DNA of 64,000 nucleotides from Ascoidea rubescens DSM 1968 (taxonomy: Eukaryota; Ascomycota; Saccharomycetes; Ascoideales; Ascoideaceae): positions 248,001 through 312,000 of the forward strand of contig NW_017962918.1 in assembly GCF_001661345.1 (NCBI RefSeq), read 5' to 3'. This document shows, piece after piece, positions 34,213-46,529 of this stretch; positions within the stretch are counted from its first letter, which is position 1, and each line of letters opens with the position of its first letter. Below the pieces are notes generated by a model. The model made no database searches, was not told where the DNA came from, and saw nothing but the letters and a program-made list of their open reading frames with translations. The translations under genes and the position numbers were made by a program.

Positions 34213-34497
34213 GTGGAATCCGTTCAACCGGTAATGACTCCCATTGCGAATGTCTACCGACACCAAAAAGAGAGGCAAATAATTGCAGCTAAAATTATTG
34301 TTTGGGGTTTACTGCTGACATTCAACACTGATTCTTTTGGTCCGTCCGTTCGGGACTTTATGGATAGAAATGTCAATTTGGCAAGTGATCTAGATTCAGA
34401 TGACGCTTTGATTCGATTGTATTGCATTTCCCGCGCAACAGTTCTTGCTGAATCTGCTCCTGGTGAAAGGAAAAAGGTGCTTTACAATGGAGTGTAA
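34213..34497 (+). pseudogene. Copia gag N-terminal remnant (P5)
   Basis: This open stretch of 94 codons begins ESVQPVMTPIANV after its start codon. It aligns along its length with the start of P6 gag at 44,850, and both end in VLYNG or VLYDP about 90 residues in. That shared length and ending, rather than any database-type motif, is what identifies this as gag. Confidence 0.6.
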
Positions 34498-35129
34498 GGC
34501 GGCCAATAACTAGTTGGCTTCAAGAAGCTGTATGGTACGATACGCGCTGAAGATCTTTTAATATTGCCAGGTTAATTACTTGAGGTCTGCGGCGACATAT
34601 CTTATGAAATAACAGAGATTGAAAAACCCTCTATAGTGAAGTTCTTGCAGTATCTATATGTTCTACAAAACTGATTAACTTGGTGGAGTTTTCTATGCGG
34701 CATCAGTTTTTGATAATACTTACGCTGAAAAACCTCTTACTTAATTGACTGTGCGTCACACAATTAAATATATTCATGATAATGATTTGGTCTACATTCC
34801 TGTTAATGATGCAACGCCTGCCAGTGCAAGTTCAACCGCTGTTCCTTTTTTTGGTAAGGATTTATTGACGAAACCCAAACTAATCAGATTGACGTACTCT
34901 CATTCTCAGAAAAACTTTCAGCTAACAAGTCAGTGGATTGCGCCACGGCCAGTTTAGGTCGGGCAGTCAAAATCGGCCGGTTTTCTTGATGCTGTGGCCG
35001 TTCTAGAAGGTCTCCAAGCTCACCTGTCACTGCTTATTTCGTTGTCAAAACTATCCAGCACGCTCATTTTCAATTTAAATCAGGTCCATTTTGATTTTGC
35101 TGCCCCCAACATATTGATGCTAATGCTGA

Positions 35130-35603
35130 TTGCTTCAGCGACCTGACTTCTCATTCATGGCTTATTACAATGGTTGGACACACTATCACTCACGTGCAAT
35201 GTTTTGGTGCTGTCGTCATTTAATTTTTAAATCCTTACAGATTGTTCTTCCTGCTGACTATGGTCTAAGCATAATCTCAATGTCGGCCGCTAAGCAGATA
35301 ACAGCTTGCATTTTATTCAAAAATAATACTCTTAATTTGAAAGGTGCATTGAGAGGAAAAAGAGCAGCTTCAGGATTGCAAGAGGGTCTCGTCGCCCTAA
35401 CTGCTGCTCAGATAATTACTTCAACAGGGCATGGAAGATTAGGCCATGCAGGAGACGCTGCTGAGAATAAGATAGCCAATTTCGGTGGTAATTCTGTTGC
35501 TGCTGGTTCAACATGTAAATCTTGTGACAAAAACCAGCAAATAATGATATTAATACCCTATCTAAAAAATGGCCACTTCATTTACTCGATCTGTTGTTGT
35601 TGA
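35130..35603 (+). pseudogene. Copia protease to pre-integrase remnant (P5)
   Basis: A 157-codon open stretch ends with GHGRLGHAGDAAENKI (about 35,430) and then CKSCDKNQQ (35,514). This is the H-x-RLGH ... C-x2-C pattern of the gag-pre-integrase zinc domain that precedes integrase. Residues before it (ILFKNNTLNLKGALRGKRAA) occupy the protease end. The integrase start follows within 100 bases. Confidence 0.8.
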
Positions 35604-36240
35604 TATTGTTCGGCCAACGCCAGTTATTGCTGTCGACGGTAGCTGTTATTTCTTCGCATTTGCTGATAATTACTACAAATATGTTGTTGCTGCTCTATTT
35701 GTTACGCGATCGTTACCTCATCTCAGGTTTGTTAATTAGCATAAACTAGCTTAATCCATAATGCAAAACCCAGTTATTATAGTAAGATCTCTTAACGAAT
35801 CTGCATCCAAGGTGCTCAAAACCTGTTCTCATTCAAATAGAATCAGACATGATTGGTTAGATCTTAGAGAGTCTCAGGAAAAAAGTTTTGCTAAACAAAG
35901 CCGAGGAAAAGTCAAGAGAAAGACCAAAGCAATGCTAATTGAAGCAAATGTTGTCGATTATCTGGAGAATGAAGCTGTGAAGTGTAGAGATAACTGGTTG
36001 AACTTGAATTGCACACCACATGATGGTCATTTTTTGTCGCTTCATGAATCATTATATAAGGCAAGATCAACTACCGTTATGTTCAAGGTGAGTAGATGAG
36101 AACAATGCCATCGTTACTACACAAATGAGGGTGTCAACGTTTGGAGGAACTGCTCTCATTCGGCCCTTTGCTGTCTACGACATCGATAAAAAGGCTTACA
36201 TTGCGTAGACTTCTCATAACAGCCGTCCTGTTGGCCGTTC
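35600..36240 (+). pseudogene. Copia integrase remnant (P5)
   Basis: RPTPVIAVDGSCYFFAFADN (about 35,610) matches '[21 protein letters not shown]'. KAMLIEANVVDYLENEAVK (about 35,930) matches '[19 protein letters not shown]'. The stretch STFGGTALIRPF near 36,130 stands where 'HLRVFGCLAYVHIP' is expected. All three are on the plus strand in order. Confidence 0.8.
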
Positions 36241-36779
36241 CTCCGGTCTGTTTGATGAAACCAAATCTGCTTCTAAACATCCATGAATTGCTGCAATTAG
36301 ATCAGCGGGTCCGTCTGCTGCTGCAGTGAGACCGATTGCTGCTGCTTCAATGGCCGGAACCTGCCTGACACGACAATGAATATGATATTACAACTGCAGT
36401 TGCTTCATACTATGCATCAAACGATAACTTCAGTCACAATGATGCTTAGATTCACATCTGTTCTCAAGAAAATGAAGGACCTAATGTCGATGACAATAAA
36501 ACTGCTTCAAAGAATGAAGTTGCATCCACTGATGATCATGAAGAAGTTGCTGATGGCAGCACTGATGAATACTCTGTTAACAATCGACATGGTGTAGCCA
36601 AAAGAGATCGTCAAGAACAACCTATTGAGTTTCAATATTTAGTCAATGAAAATACTAATTCCAGAAATGACGTTGAAGACAGATTTCATGTGGCATACAT
36701 TGCTACCGCCGGATTGCCTCTACGACTGCCATGACAATTCGTCGTATTCTATTGTGGAAATCCTTTTGTTAATCAGAGA

Positions 36780-37300
36780 TTAACGCATTGCCTATCAATA
36801 GTGTTTTCATGTTGGATGATTTTTCATTCGAAAATGACCCTGTTGTTGTCGTTAGATCGTTTCAAAGAGTTTAGCGCAAACAACTCATTTTGGAAAATAC
36901 TCCGACTGGGTAACCATGAATTGCCTCAATATTATGCAATTGATTGTTCTAAAATTTTCAGTGAACTAATTGGCTAGGAGAATGTTAGAGTCCTCCTTGC
37001 GATCGCGGCATTGATGATATACAAGGATCTTCAAATTGATGATGCACAGCATATCGTTATGGTGATATGGGGGCTGTAATTTACAAGAGGCAACCTCCTA
37101 GGTGTGTTAAAGTTGAAAATTCTCACAGACTTTTGAAGTTACTCAAATCCTCCTATGGACTCCATCAATCCTTTTTTTGTTACAAGATAACAATCCTAAG
37201 TTCTTTCTAATTGTTTGCTTTTCAAAGACCCTCAACTGATCCTGGTCTGTTCTATTCCTCATCAAAAATTCACTACTTCTTGATCAAATTATACAAGGAC
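36780..37300 (+). pseudogene. Copia reverse transcriptase remnant (P5)
   Basis: GAVIYKRQPPRCVKVENSHR and then LLKLLKSSYGLHQSFFCYK (about 37,069-37,185) match the RT hallmark 'EEVYMEQPPGFV...VCRLLKSLYGLKQAPRAWY'. This is the clearest palm-region remnant on the plus strand. The catalytic 'YVDD' region downstream is not readable. Confidence 0.8.
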
Positions 37301-37689
37301 ATTCTGACATTTTCCTGAGCATCGGAAGCAATTGTGAAGCTGGTTAAATCATATGGCTGTTTAATGTTGAGAATGAAGTCTTTCGCAGCGGTTCGGGGTG
37401 GTAATTTTGCACTTAGTTCTCCTGAAAGTAACCACCGTTTTTGGGCATCAACCAACACCCATGTCATAGTGAATGCTGAACGTCAGTAGAGTCGTGAGTT
37501 CTACTCAGACGCTACACGAATGGGTTTCAACCCCTACATGATGCTACGCAAATTCAGGTGGCTCTCTGTTAGCTGCCGCTGAGTTTTCTCACCGCAAGTC
37601 AATTGTTGCATCCATGATTTTCGCGGGAAATTCTTTATGCTATGCTGATGAATATCGGTCTGATCACTCTGTGGATAACATGTTTTAGC

Positions 37690-38190
37690 ATGCAAGATCC
37701 ACCTCTGTGATGCTGAAAGGCGGCCTTCATAATTGAACTCATATCTATTAAGAGCTGATTAGGAAAGTAGTTCATCTAATAAGTGTTGTTGAACTCACTG
37801 ACAGCGGTTGGGCCGCAAAGATTAGTCATCAAAAAATGGTGGTACAAATGTTCCTGAATTATGAGAGACAGCTACTTGAAACTGAAAACAGCAGCTTCAG
37901 TGGCATTGCTGACATCCAATGCTGAATTCATTTTCTTCACTGAGGCAGTCAAAGATGCTGTGCTGCAGATTCTGATATTCAAATATGTTCGAACAAATGT
38001 TTATAAACCAATTATTTGTTGTGATAGCAAATTTGCTATGGTCCTGCTGAGACCTCGCACCAATCACAGAAACTCCAAACATGTTTGAATCAGGTACGGA
38101 TTTAGAAAGGAAATGTAACATGCTGTTTATATTCCTGCATCAGTCGACACGTAGTGAAATGTTGCTGATATCTTGATTAAAAAAATTTGT
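37690..38190 (+). pseudogene. Copia RNase H remnant (P5)
   Basis: AEFIFFTEAVKDAVLQILIF (37,921-37,980) matches 'AEYIALSEAVKEALWLRGLL'. PIICCDSKFAMVLLRPRTNH and then RNSKHV (38,011-38,086) match 'ITIYCDNQSAIALARNPTNHSRTKHI'. NVADILIKK follows near 38,160, where 'NVADILTKP' closes the polyprotein. This is the best-preserved RNase H in the window. Confidence 0.88.
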
Positions 38191-38560
38191 GCTCCACTGC
38201 TCAAATATCTCAATCAATTGCATTGATAATTCAATAGTTCGTAGTATTTGTTTTGTTGTTTACGTGGTTTTGATTTATCTGACTTTTAGTGATCGTTGAA
38301 ATTTTTATTGGCCATACTTCAGAATTGTTTTCGTCTGATTGACAACCAGTGGTGATATGACTTCCGCGACAGTTACATGATGATTGATTCACTGGCGCAT
38401 TTTTTAGATTTACAAAATATTCATTTGATATTATCATGTACTTTTGTTTGTCATCTGATTGGTCTAATCCTGGCTTTTCCAAATTCATTTATTTTTGTTT
38501 GCATTCACTTCTAAATCGGAGTCCAAGAGTGACGCTTCATCAGTAGATAAGATAAATGGG

Positions 38561-39000
38561 TGTTGGCGAGCAAACGAATAGGCCAAACAACGAACTGGCC
38601 AGGTAACTACCTTAAAGTGAGTTCATTCGGATAGCTTTGGTTGAGTTTCAAACCCACTTCACCGTGACTGTGAGCATATCGCTGACGAGCTTAACACTCA
38701 CCCTCATCTGGCAGCTGCTCGGCCAACGCGAAAAGTCTTCGGCAGGTTCGCCAATGTGTCTCACTACATTGATAATATCGCTCCACGTATGGATATTGAA
38801 TTAATGGAGGCACTTACGAATTCCCAGCATGTCTACAATCAGTTATTGGTGTCTTCTCACCGCTCTGGTCTTGTGAAAATCTGCGATCCAACACAATTCC
38901 TTACGATAAAGTTGAACATCTATTTTTCGCTACTATTTTTAATATACATTTTTACATTAATAATCTATCATTCATTGTGGACGACAGCATGTTGGGCCAA
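38561..39000 (+). repeat. Copia 3' LTR start (P5)
   Basis: GATAAGATAAATGGG is a purine-rich tract typical of plus-strand priming. It is followed immediately by TGTTGGCGAGCAAACG, the classical TG start of a copia LTR. ACTGGCCAGGTAAC lies about 35 bases in. The same series recurs, more eroded, at 11,148 (+), about 23,150 (+), 28,686 (+), 14,816 (-), 11,305 (-) and about 29,754 (-), so it anchors the LTR start of the whole family. Its right end meets M8. Confidence 0.75.
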
Positions 39001-39356
39001 AACGTTGATTAAGCAGTCAAACACTAGGAAAGATATGCCACTAACGTCAATTTGCCGCGGAACCCAATCATCACTGAATCGAACTTGAAAATTGATGACA
39101 TATTTTCATGCAACTCAATGCTATCGATTTCAATTAGCATGTTGTATCGCTTAATCAGTATTGGTGGAACACGCGGAGGAGTCTCCCCTAGCATAAACAT
39201 TTGATCCATGATTATAACGGGGGTCAACTTAGATCCCAAATTCCGATTGATATTTTGTGCAACAATAGGTTCAACATATCAATTCAGAACTTCACCAAGA
39301 TTTTTTATTTTGAGAACTGAACTGAGCTATAGTTTGACCAGCTTGACCATTTTATA

Positions 39357-39641
39357 TCACAAGCAGGCAAGAATATGATCATCGCATTGGAATCGAACTG
39401 TGCTGTGATCTATTAAATTTGACGAATAAAACACAACATCCTTAGCTGAAACGCCTTGCAACACAAAAGGCTGGCGAGCAATTAACGTTTTGTTGTACTC
39501 TTTGAGTAAAGTTTTTTTGAGCCCATAAATTGATTTGTGTGAATTCCAATGTTTCACAGGATCCTTAGCACTAACAAATAATGGAGGTGGTATCATGTAA
39601 AGTTCTGTCTCCATATCACCATAAATGAATACCGTTGTCAC
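39357..39641 (-). pseudogene. Copia reverse transcriptase remnant (M8)
   Basis: The 94-codon minus-strand stretch opens TTVFIYGDMETELYMIPPP, matching 'KTAFLYGDLEEEIYMEQPPGF', and continues HKSIYGLKKTLLKEYNKTL, matching 'LKKSLYGLKQAPREWYEKL'. CDDHILACL at the end approaches the catalytic 'YVDDIL' segment. It is unmistakably Ty1/copia (RVT_2) and has the best RT similarity in the window. Confidence 0.9.
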
Positions 39642-40939
39642 ATCCCTTGGACCATCCTTGAATGGCTTTGGTGCTGCGCAAGAGCAAGAAATCTAACTCT
39701 TTCGTACGCGATTACAGGTCTATATCATTCACAATAATCAATCACATCAAGTTAAGAGAACCCTGGAGCAAGCATTCTGGCCTTTGGGAAGTCACCTGAT
39801 GCCTCTCACTATCATGTAGAGAGCAGAAAGAGTATTATTGCAAAAACCTTCAACCGGTGGGAAGGTGATGTTATCATGCGCTGCCTCAATCTGTCATTAG
39901 CAGGCCACTGACCAGAATGGATCTGCAAGCTTTCGCTCTTCAGTCGTTGCAGCAAAGTGGTCACTTGAGATGTGGGTCATCAGAAAGCAGTCAATATTTG
40001 AATTTGTTGACTCTTTTGTAAACTATCTAATTTCAATTTCAATGTCACTAAGATTGTCTGAGCAAACTGATTTTGTTGCAGTAACCTCGTCCCAATTACA
40101 TTTAGTACCACAACTGGCATCAGCAACTTGATCACTTTTATCCGCGAAAGCAGCAGATTTCGCAGAATTCAATTATGGACTCTTGACACCACTTCACTTT
40201 TCATCGTCTGAGCTGATGTCAAACTTTTCTTGATGTTCATTGGTGATTACTTTTAATCTTTCGTCTACAGCAATTTACTTGGTTTTTTTTTGTCATTAAT
40301 GACGGTGGACTGATTTGCTCTTATTACACCCGTCACAATGAAAGTCGGCGAGTCGAACACCATTCTTGATGGTTCGATGACCGCAAAGTTGAATCGGTAA
40401 ATTTAAATACCAAATTATTCAAGGCACCAAAACCCCAGACAGCAACGAACCTGTTAGGAGCTTTGTGAACTCGGTAGCCCTTTCTAATAATCTCATTGGC
40501 AACGAATCACACAGCAGTGTTGTACCACTTAACTTCACTAGCTTGATTCGCTTGGGGTTCAAAGCATAAACAGTGCATCAAACCTCCATCATCACAGCAG
40601 TAGTTGATTTTCCTATTTACAGCTTTTCAATACGTATAGACAGCTGACCGCCATGGTTTTTGGGAATCAATTTCAACGAAAATACTTCGCTCATCACCGC
40701 CTTATCTTACAAATAAGCACAAACACTATTTTCAAATTACGTTGCTTTGAAATTGGTGAACACAGTGATTTGCCAACATTCAGTAACCAGTTGTTGAACT
40801 GTGTCAGAAGAGTCTGACATTTCATCATTGATTCCTTGCGATTTACAAAACATTCTTGAGTAGGTTGGTAGTAAACATGTTTTCTAAAATAACTGTATGA
40901 ACCGCTTTATCGAATTGTAATTGAGCTCATTTAATATAG

Positions 40940-41080
40940 TATTCGAAACAGCAACAGGGACGGATGAAATCGGAACTGCAGCGGCAGCATCATTTAGAGC
41001 GTAGTCATCAGCAATTGAAAGACAAAATCGTTTCACATGTGCAGCAACAACTGGTACTAGCCCAATTGTATCAAGAAGAA
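40940..41080 (-). pseudogene. Copia integrase N-terminal remnant (M8)
   Basis: On the minus strand TIGLVPVVAAHVKRFCLSIA and then DDYAL match the start of the integrase core, '[26 protein letters not shown]'. The spacing to the RT island (about 1.3 kb) is as expected for copia. Confidence 0.65.
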
Positions 41081-41849
41081 GTAGAACAAGAGCAGCCACG
41101 GCCTGCGATATAGACCACTTATTAGTGTTTTTGGGTGTCTTTTCTCAGTGACAGGGCCGGCTTTTTGATCAGGAAGCAGCAGGAATCGCAATCATTTTGT
41201 GTCATCGTTTAGATCTCTCTTACCTGGTTGACCAGATGGATGATCCAATTTTGCAGTAGTTTACCCAAAAGCAGGTGGGGCAACAAGGTATTCATATAAT
41301 TATGATGCTGCTCTCTTTCGAGCTGATACTCAGTGCATCAGTGCATGTAATTATTCATAGGTCCGTCAATTGAGTAAGAGCACTTTCAGCAAATTTGGTG
41401 CCTAAAAGAAGAACGGCCTACAAATTAGCTCCAACTTGCTCAGTATCGTAGACCTTAAAAACCATTTCAATGGCATTCATTAAAAAATTGAAAGTGATGT
41501 TAGTCATTGGATAATATATCTTGACACCAACCGCAAATCATGAATTGGATATAATAGCAACAACTCTACACCGATGTTTCCACACAAAGTCTTCAAGATA
41601 CCTGATAGATGACTGCCATACAACCCCCAATTAACCACTTTTTCAATATCAACAGGTGAGTAGCCCGCAACTGAAGTAAGACACATGGAATCCAAACCAA
41701 TCATTACTTTCACTGAATTAATATTATCAGCAAAATTATAATTTGTTGATAAAAAGTTGAACCAATAGCCTGAAGTGAGCAGCCTTGATGCCAAAGACCG
41801 CAGGCCAAATAGTAATGTTAGCAGCATCTAATAGTTACTGTGATTCTTG

Positions 41850-42380
41850 CCAGCCAAAATAGTCCACTTGGTTAATAATTGGCTGTGGCGATTTCTTAAA
41901 TATATACTAAGGAGAAGCAGTATATAAGACGAATCAACGTAGAGTACATCGCAGCTGGTGTCAATAGTGAGCTGGTTAGATCACAGAGCGTCATGTGAAC
42001 AGACCGGTGACAGACACCCTGGAACGAAATGTGTACAACCGAGTCTCTCACAACATTTTCACCACTGCTTATGCTGCAATCAACAACTCCAATATAAACT
42101 CTAACGCTTTTCAAGAATGAAACATTGAGAATATGTGGTAGTAATTAAATGAATTGAAAAAGCAAGCACTTTATAATACCAACTTATTCACTGTGGCAAT
42201 GAAACTGAAAACCAATAAACCAATGTGATTTTAACCGAACTCGAAATAGTATAACTACACTCAGTAACTGATTGAATTACAATAGTGTAAGATAACCGGC
42301 AACAAACCATACAAGCATCGATAACCGGATTAAACAAGAACAAAGTAATTAACCGAACTAAAATTGACAACTACTTAGTC
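41850..42380 (-). repeat. Copia LTR and leader between M9 and M8
   Basis: The minus strand reads CACCGGTCTGTTCACATGAC (42,012 down), then GTACTCTACGTTGATTCGTC, then TATATACTGCTTCTCC, then TTAGTATATATTTA. These are successive parts of the family's leader. The left part of this segment follows M9's RNase H end at 42,390, so one LTR again serves as the 3' LTR of one copy and the 5' LTR of the next. Confidence 0.6.
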
Positions 42381-43175
42381 AATAAAGAAAATCATTGAGA
42401 TACTTTATAACTGCAGCGATCAGCATCTTACTGATCATATCTGCCTCATTACTCTTAAAATCTTCTCTTGTAAAAGTGAAAGCAATAATGCACAACAGTT
42501 TAGTAATGTGACACCTGATTGAAATATGCTTAAAGTATCTGTGATTGGTGAGATCGGCAGCCATTTTAATAAAACAACTGTTACGTCAATAAGCAATTGA
42601 TTCATCAATATCAGTACCAATACAATTGAAAGTCTGCATTTTACTCACGGCATCTTTGACTGATTCCGTGTGAGAAATATATTTGGCATCGCAGATCAGT
42701 AAGCCGACCGATGCCTGCTATTTGCACCTACTAGTAACGAGCTTTTTAGTAATCAGGAACAGATCACCACCAACAGGTTTTCCATCACCATCGTTTTTAG
42801 CCCAGTCCCTCCCAGAGTTTCTAAATGAGTCAACTGATGAAGCTGTTGTGTAAAGGAAAACTCAATGGGATTGACTTTGACTGTCTTAACACCCCTTCAG
42901 AGCACCTTCAACGGATCTTGCAAGGTGGTCCAAAATATGGACTGAGCAACGGAAGAGCAAAAGCACTTTTGTACGGTGAAATACTTGCCGCGGATGGCAA
43001 CAATCAAAACAATTGATCTGCAAATTGGTGATTGTTCAACATTTGACTGAGAGCAATTTGTTTCAAATAGCACATTCCAAAAGATATTAATCATTGATGT
43101 TGTCTGCAAATGACAGTGATCCACTTCAACCCGTTCACACTTTATTCCAACGTATACCTCCTTTGCTACAAACAT
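42379..43175 (-). pseudogene. Copia RNase H remnant (M9)
   Basis: At 42,900-43,010 the minus strand carries IVLIVAIRGKYFTVQKCFCS, resembling 'QTVALSTTEAEYIALAECVK'. At 42,379-42,564 NHRYFKHISIRCHITKLL and then EADMISKMLI match 'NHSRTKHIDIRYHFIREL' and 'LADILTKPLP' at the C-terminus. Order and strand agree. Confidence 0.75.
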
Positions 43176-43489
43176 CGATTCCTTGCTTTCAGCAACATAG
43201 ACTTAAGATAGCGTTCCAAAAATACGCTAAGGTCTCCGATTCTAAAAAATGAATTGAGATATTACTGGAGCGGCTTGACCGTTGCATCAGATATTCCACC
43301 ACTAATAAGATCAACCAAATTTATTCCAGACACCCAGTGCTGTCGCTTCTTAGAAAAATAAAACCCACCTTGCGCAGCTGAGGCTTTTCGCAACTCAAAC
43401 AGATGAAAACGATTAAGCAAATTTTTCTAAGGACGATAACGATGGGCTTTGAGTCCTTAATATGATTTCTGTAACTTCAACCTTTTTGA

Positions 43490-43690
43490 GAGGAAACTCT
43501 CATCAACGAATCCGAAGATTTGTTTCTTGTAGATTTCTGCGTCGATATTACAGTGCAAAACAGTGGTTGTGACAATAATGTGATGAGCATTCAATGACTG
43601 TGACCCTTCAACAGACAGACGGACTTTGACACTCACAATCTCAATATTTGGACTAAATGGCGCAGTATTATCAACTCCTTCACGCTGAGA
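43490..43690 (-). pseudogene. Copia reverse transcriptase remnant (M9)
   Basis: On the minus strand APFSPNIEIVSVKVRLSVEG matches 'ETFSPVVKFTSIRLLLALAA', and TTVLHCNIDAEIYKKQIFGF matches 'TAFLNGDLEEEIYMKQPEGF'. The two segments lie at the family's usual distance. Confidence 0.75.
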
Positions 43691-44379
43691 GAAATCGTTA
43701 ACAACCAGTCTGAGGTAAAGAACGTCAACAGGTGGTCATCAACTCATTCTAAACTACCTAGAATAGACAGCAGAATTGTTTCAAATGAAAGAATCAACTA
43801 ACAGCCAAGTATTGTTTGCAAGCATTGCAGAAGCGCTGACGGACAAGCGAGGTTCCTGTTCGGGTCTGCAGCTTTTGGTTTCACAGATGTAGTGGCAAAA
43901 GCAGCAGCGGCTTAATAAGTCAGAAAGCACCTGGTTTTTTTGGTGTCTCTTGAATCATTTGAAAATCGTTTCAGTTCAGCACCTATATCATCAGGATACT
44001 CTTGACGATCTGTCGTATATCTTAGTAGTTCGTCCATCTCATACTCAGCATCACTGTTTAAAACAGCAATCTGTTTTCCTCCGAATGCAGACCGATTTGC
44101 TCAACTTATAGCAGCGATGCTGTGATCTTCACCAGAAAAATTGGCTTCTTCAAAGCAACAGGAGGAGGTGACATGGACACAACTCCTATGAAAATTGGCA
44201 AATTGGTAGGCCATTCAACTCATGTTGTAGCAGGCGAAAGCGCAGAGAACTCTTGTATCACCTAACTAGGTTTCGCTGAGTTGTTTAGCAATCCTAGCAA
44301 GTGCAAGTACATTCAAACGATATTACGATAGCAGCAGTTGAGTTTTTTCAGAGAAATAATTTGACAAGAAAAGTCTGCG

Positions 44380-44520
44380 GACCGATTTGTTTGCATGGGA
44401 TCAAAGTCATCAAAGATTCGGCACTCATCGCATTTTCATTTCGCAAACAACGAGAAAAATCAGTTTCAATTAACATTGTGATGACTTTGTCAGGAGTGCT
44501 CTTTGGCAATAATTGGCAAC
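44380..44520 (-). pseudogene. Copia integrase remnant (M9)
   Basis: DKVITMLIETDFSRCLRNEN and then AMSAESLMTLIPCK on the minus strand resemble '[32 protein letters not shown]'. The island is about 700 bases upstream of the RT island on the same strand. Moderate similarity only. Confidence 0.5.
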
Positions 44521-44724
44521 TCCAATTTCATGGAGCTAGTAAGGAAGTGCTATTTGATGCTTGATCTCATCAGAGTGGCAGAATTACTTTGAGAAGTGGG
44601 ATGCAAACTCGCTTTCAGATCAGACTGTGCGAATGGTATATTCAATAATAGTGGGAAGCAACTGATATACTTTCCCGAACACCTAAACTACAATGTGAGC
44701 TACTCCGATTTCAACATTCGGATC

Positions 44725-44850
44725 TTGGGTGACTGTCACCGGTTTGCTTCACTGATAGTCTGAGATCAAACTCAGTTACCTACAAAAAGAGCCGCCAATA
44801 TTTTCTACGTCCTGTTTTCAGACATTCGGTTTCACCTGAATATATTATTA
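44725..44850 (+). repeat. Copia leader (P6)
   Basis: TGTCACCGGTTTGCTTCACTG (positions 44,734-44,754) is followed by AAAAGAGCCGCCAATATTTTC, TACGTCCTGTTTTC and GAATATATTATTATG. These align in order with the family's CACCGGTCTGC, AGAGGCTGGCGATTTC, TACGTTTGTCTTTC and TTAATATATTATCATGG. The gag start at 44,850 follows at once. Confidence 0.7.
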
Positions 44851-45620
44851 TGCTGTTCCTAGAACAGTTTATGAACCAAATTGGGATAGTTCGCAGAGGT
44901 GAATCAAAAACCCCGATGGATACAGCTGACTTTACTATTTGGGTTCAGGTCTTAAATCTCAAAGCTGCTCAGCTTGGTCGGTTGGATCGGGCCTTCATGA
45001 AAGAATCTGCTAATGTCGCCAATAATGTTCTCATCCTTAAAGTGAAAATCGCATTGAATTCCTTTCTCCATATGTTGGCTACCGGCCAATTAGTTGCAGC
45101 CGTATTGGAAGAGGTGCTATACGATCCGTGGTACAGCCGTCAAAGATATCATTGCAGTTCATTAATCATGATGTGTCGTTGTCGCTCCCATTGCCACACG
45201 CTCATTTGCTGTTGCTCGGTGGGCACATAAAGTTAAGTTTACATAATGATGATTGAATTCAATTGTTCATACAGTCCTTGCGGATAACGAGTTTGCATCT
45301 AACCTGTTCAAAGAATTGTGTCAATCTGAAACCGATACACTTGAATTGGCTGATCCTATTGAATTTCATCAAAATACGGTCTCTCAGCGTTGGCTGAAAT
45401 CAATCGTGCCAAAGCCCACAAAAAGGTCAAATGATTCACAAAATTTGATTAATTGTGAAATGAAGCAGTGATGAGCGCTGCGCATTTCAAGCAGCAGATT
45501 CCCTCCAAGCAAGCCGCTCGGTTGACGACTCCTTATGACAGACTTTACAAAAATAATTCGACCACTGCTAGGGTGAAGATGTGTAGATTTGTTGAATAAG
45601 ACATGATAATAAAACAAGTC
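44850..45620 (+). pseudogene. Copia gag remnant (P6)
   Basis: The first open stretch (44,850-45,230, 126 codons) carries ALNSFLHMLATGQLVAAVLE and then EVLYDPWY, which align with gag of P2, P3, P5 and P7. A second stretch at 45,253-45,471 (MNSIVHTVLADNEFASNLF and then RWLKSIV) aligns with SLNSIIHTLPLEGSFPAVLQ in P7. The pattern is that of the UBN2-type gag of copia elements. Confidence 0.65.
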
Positions 45621-46529
45621 TGGGAAACCAAGTTAAGTGATACAGATGGCATTCATTTTTCATTCGGCTACGACTTGAGTTGAAAAGCCATCAAAGTGTA
45701 CAATCCTAATAGCAGCTGTCTTGCTGCGAGGTTTTCCTGATCCTTTGATGAAGCCAAATTACATTGGTGAGATCTATCATTTGCTGCCATTAAACAAGCA
45801 ACTCCATTTTGTGGTAGGAGATACAGCTATTGGTGGTGGTGTTATTGCCGAAAACGTGTCCACAGCCATCAATGTCTATCTGAACTGACGTGCAGTTGTT
45901 TCCAGCGATATATCAAAAACCAGATTCCAAACAGATGGTTAAAATATTCAAATCACGTCAGATGATCAAAAGAAAACCGGTGTCAATGACAATGAATTGG
46001 ATTCGAAGAGACTGGTCTACCCATTGATCATAATGATCAAGACAGTGATCCTCGCACCGGTGCTGCAGATGATGGAAACCAAGAAGATCACACCAAAAGA
46101 GCTCCTCACATCATCTTGACGAGAAAGAAAATGTACTTAAATTGTTCACAAGAGATCCGAGAAAAACAATTAAACACAAGTCTCTTCTGACATCTTTCAC
46201 ACCAGCCGGGTATGCCGCTACGTCGTATAATCCAAATTTTGCGGACCCCATCGGCGCTGTTGCATTTCACTCACAACTTCAGGCGATGCTTGGGAACAAT
46301 AAGTACCTATTGGAGATCTTCCTTCTGTCAATGATCCCGCTGGCTGCCTTCCGGTGATGCAAATAACGTCAGCAGCAACTAGTTGATGTCCTCAGGCCAG
46401 AGTAGGTTCTGAAAGGTTTTCTCAGCTTGCATGTATTTTCTAAAATAAACCATTTTAGCCACTAATGCAGTGCTGAAATACTAAATTTTCTTTGGGAGTC
46501 GTAGCATCAAAATCAAGAGAGGTGAATGA

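Larger units (their letters stand above)
34137..39000 (+). mobile_element. Ty1/copia fossil, near full length (copy P5)
   Basis: This plus-strand copy has gag from 34,213, protease and pre-integrase 35,130-35,570, integrase 35,600-36,240, RT 36,780-37,300, RNase H 37,690-38,190, an AT-rich tail, and a 3' LTR opening at 38,561 with a textbook TGTTGG after a purine-rich AAATGGG. Domain order is complete. It is broken many times and old. Confidence 0.75.
39000..42020 (-). mobile_element. Ty1/copia fossil (copy M8)
   Basis: This minus-strand copy begins with LTR and leader at about 41,850-42,020. Then come gag at 41,504-41,827, integrase start at 40,940-41,080, and RT at 39,357-39,641, with an RT-end region at 39,024-39,239. 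RNase H and its own 3' LTR are not seen, and the copy meets P5's 3' LTR tail to tail. It is broken many times and old. Confidence 0.65.
42020..44650 (-). mobile_element. Ty1/copia fossil, 3' part (copy M9)
   Basis: This minus-strand copy retains integrase (44,380-44,520), RT (43,490-43,690), RNase H (42,379-43,175) and LTR (below 42,380). Gag, protease and the 5' LTR are missing, because the copy stops at the diverging leader of P6 near 44.7 kb. It is broken many times and old. Confidence 0.65.

Noticed and set aside
38950-39000. FIVDDS on the plus strand as an RT active site
   Set aside because: It falls within the LTR zone after P5's RNase H with no surrounding RT similarity. A chance match.
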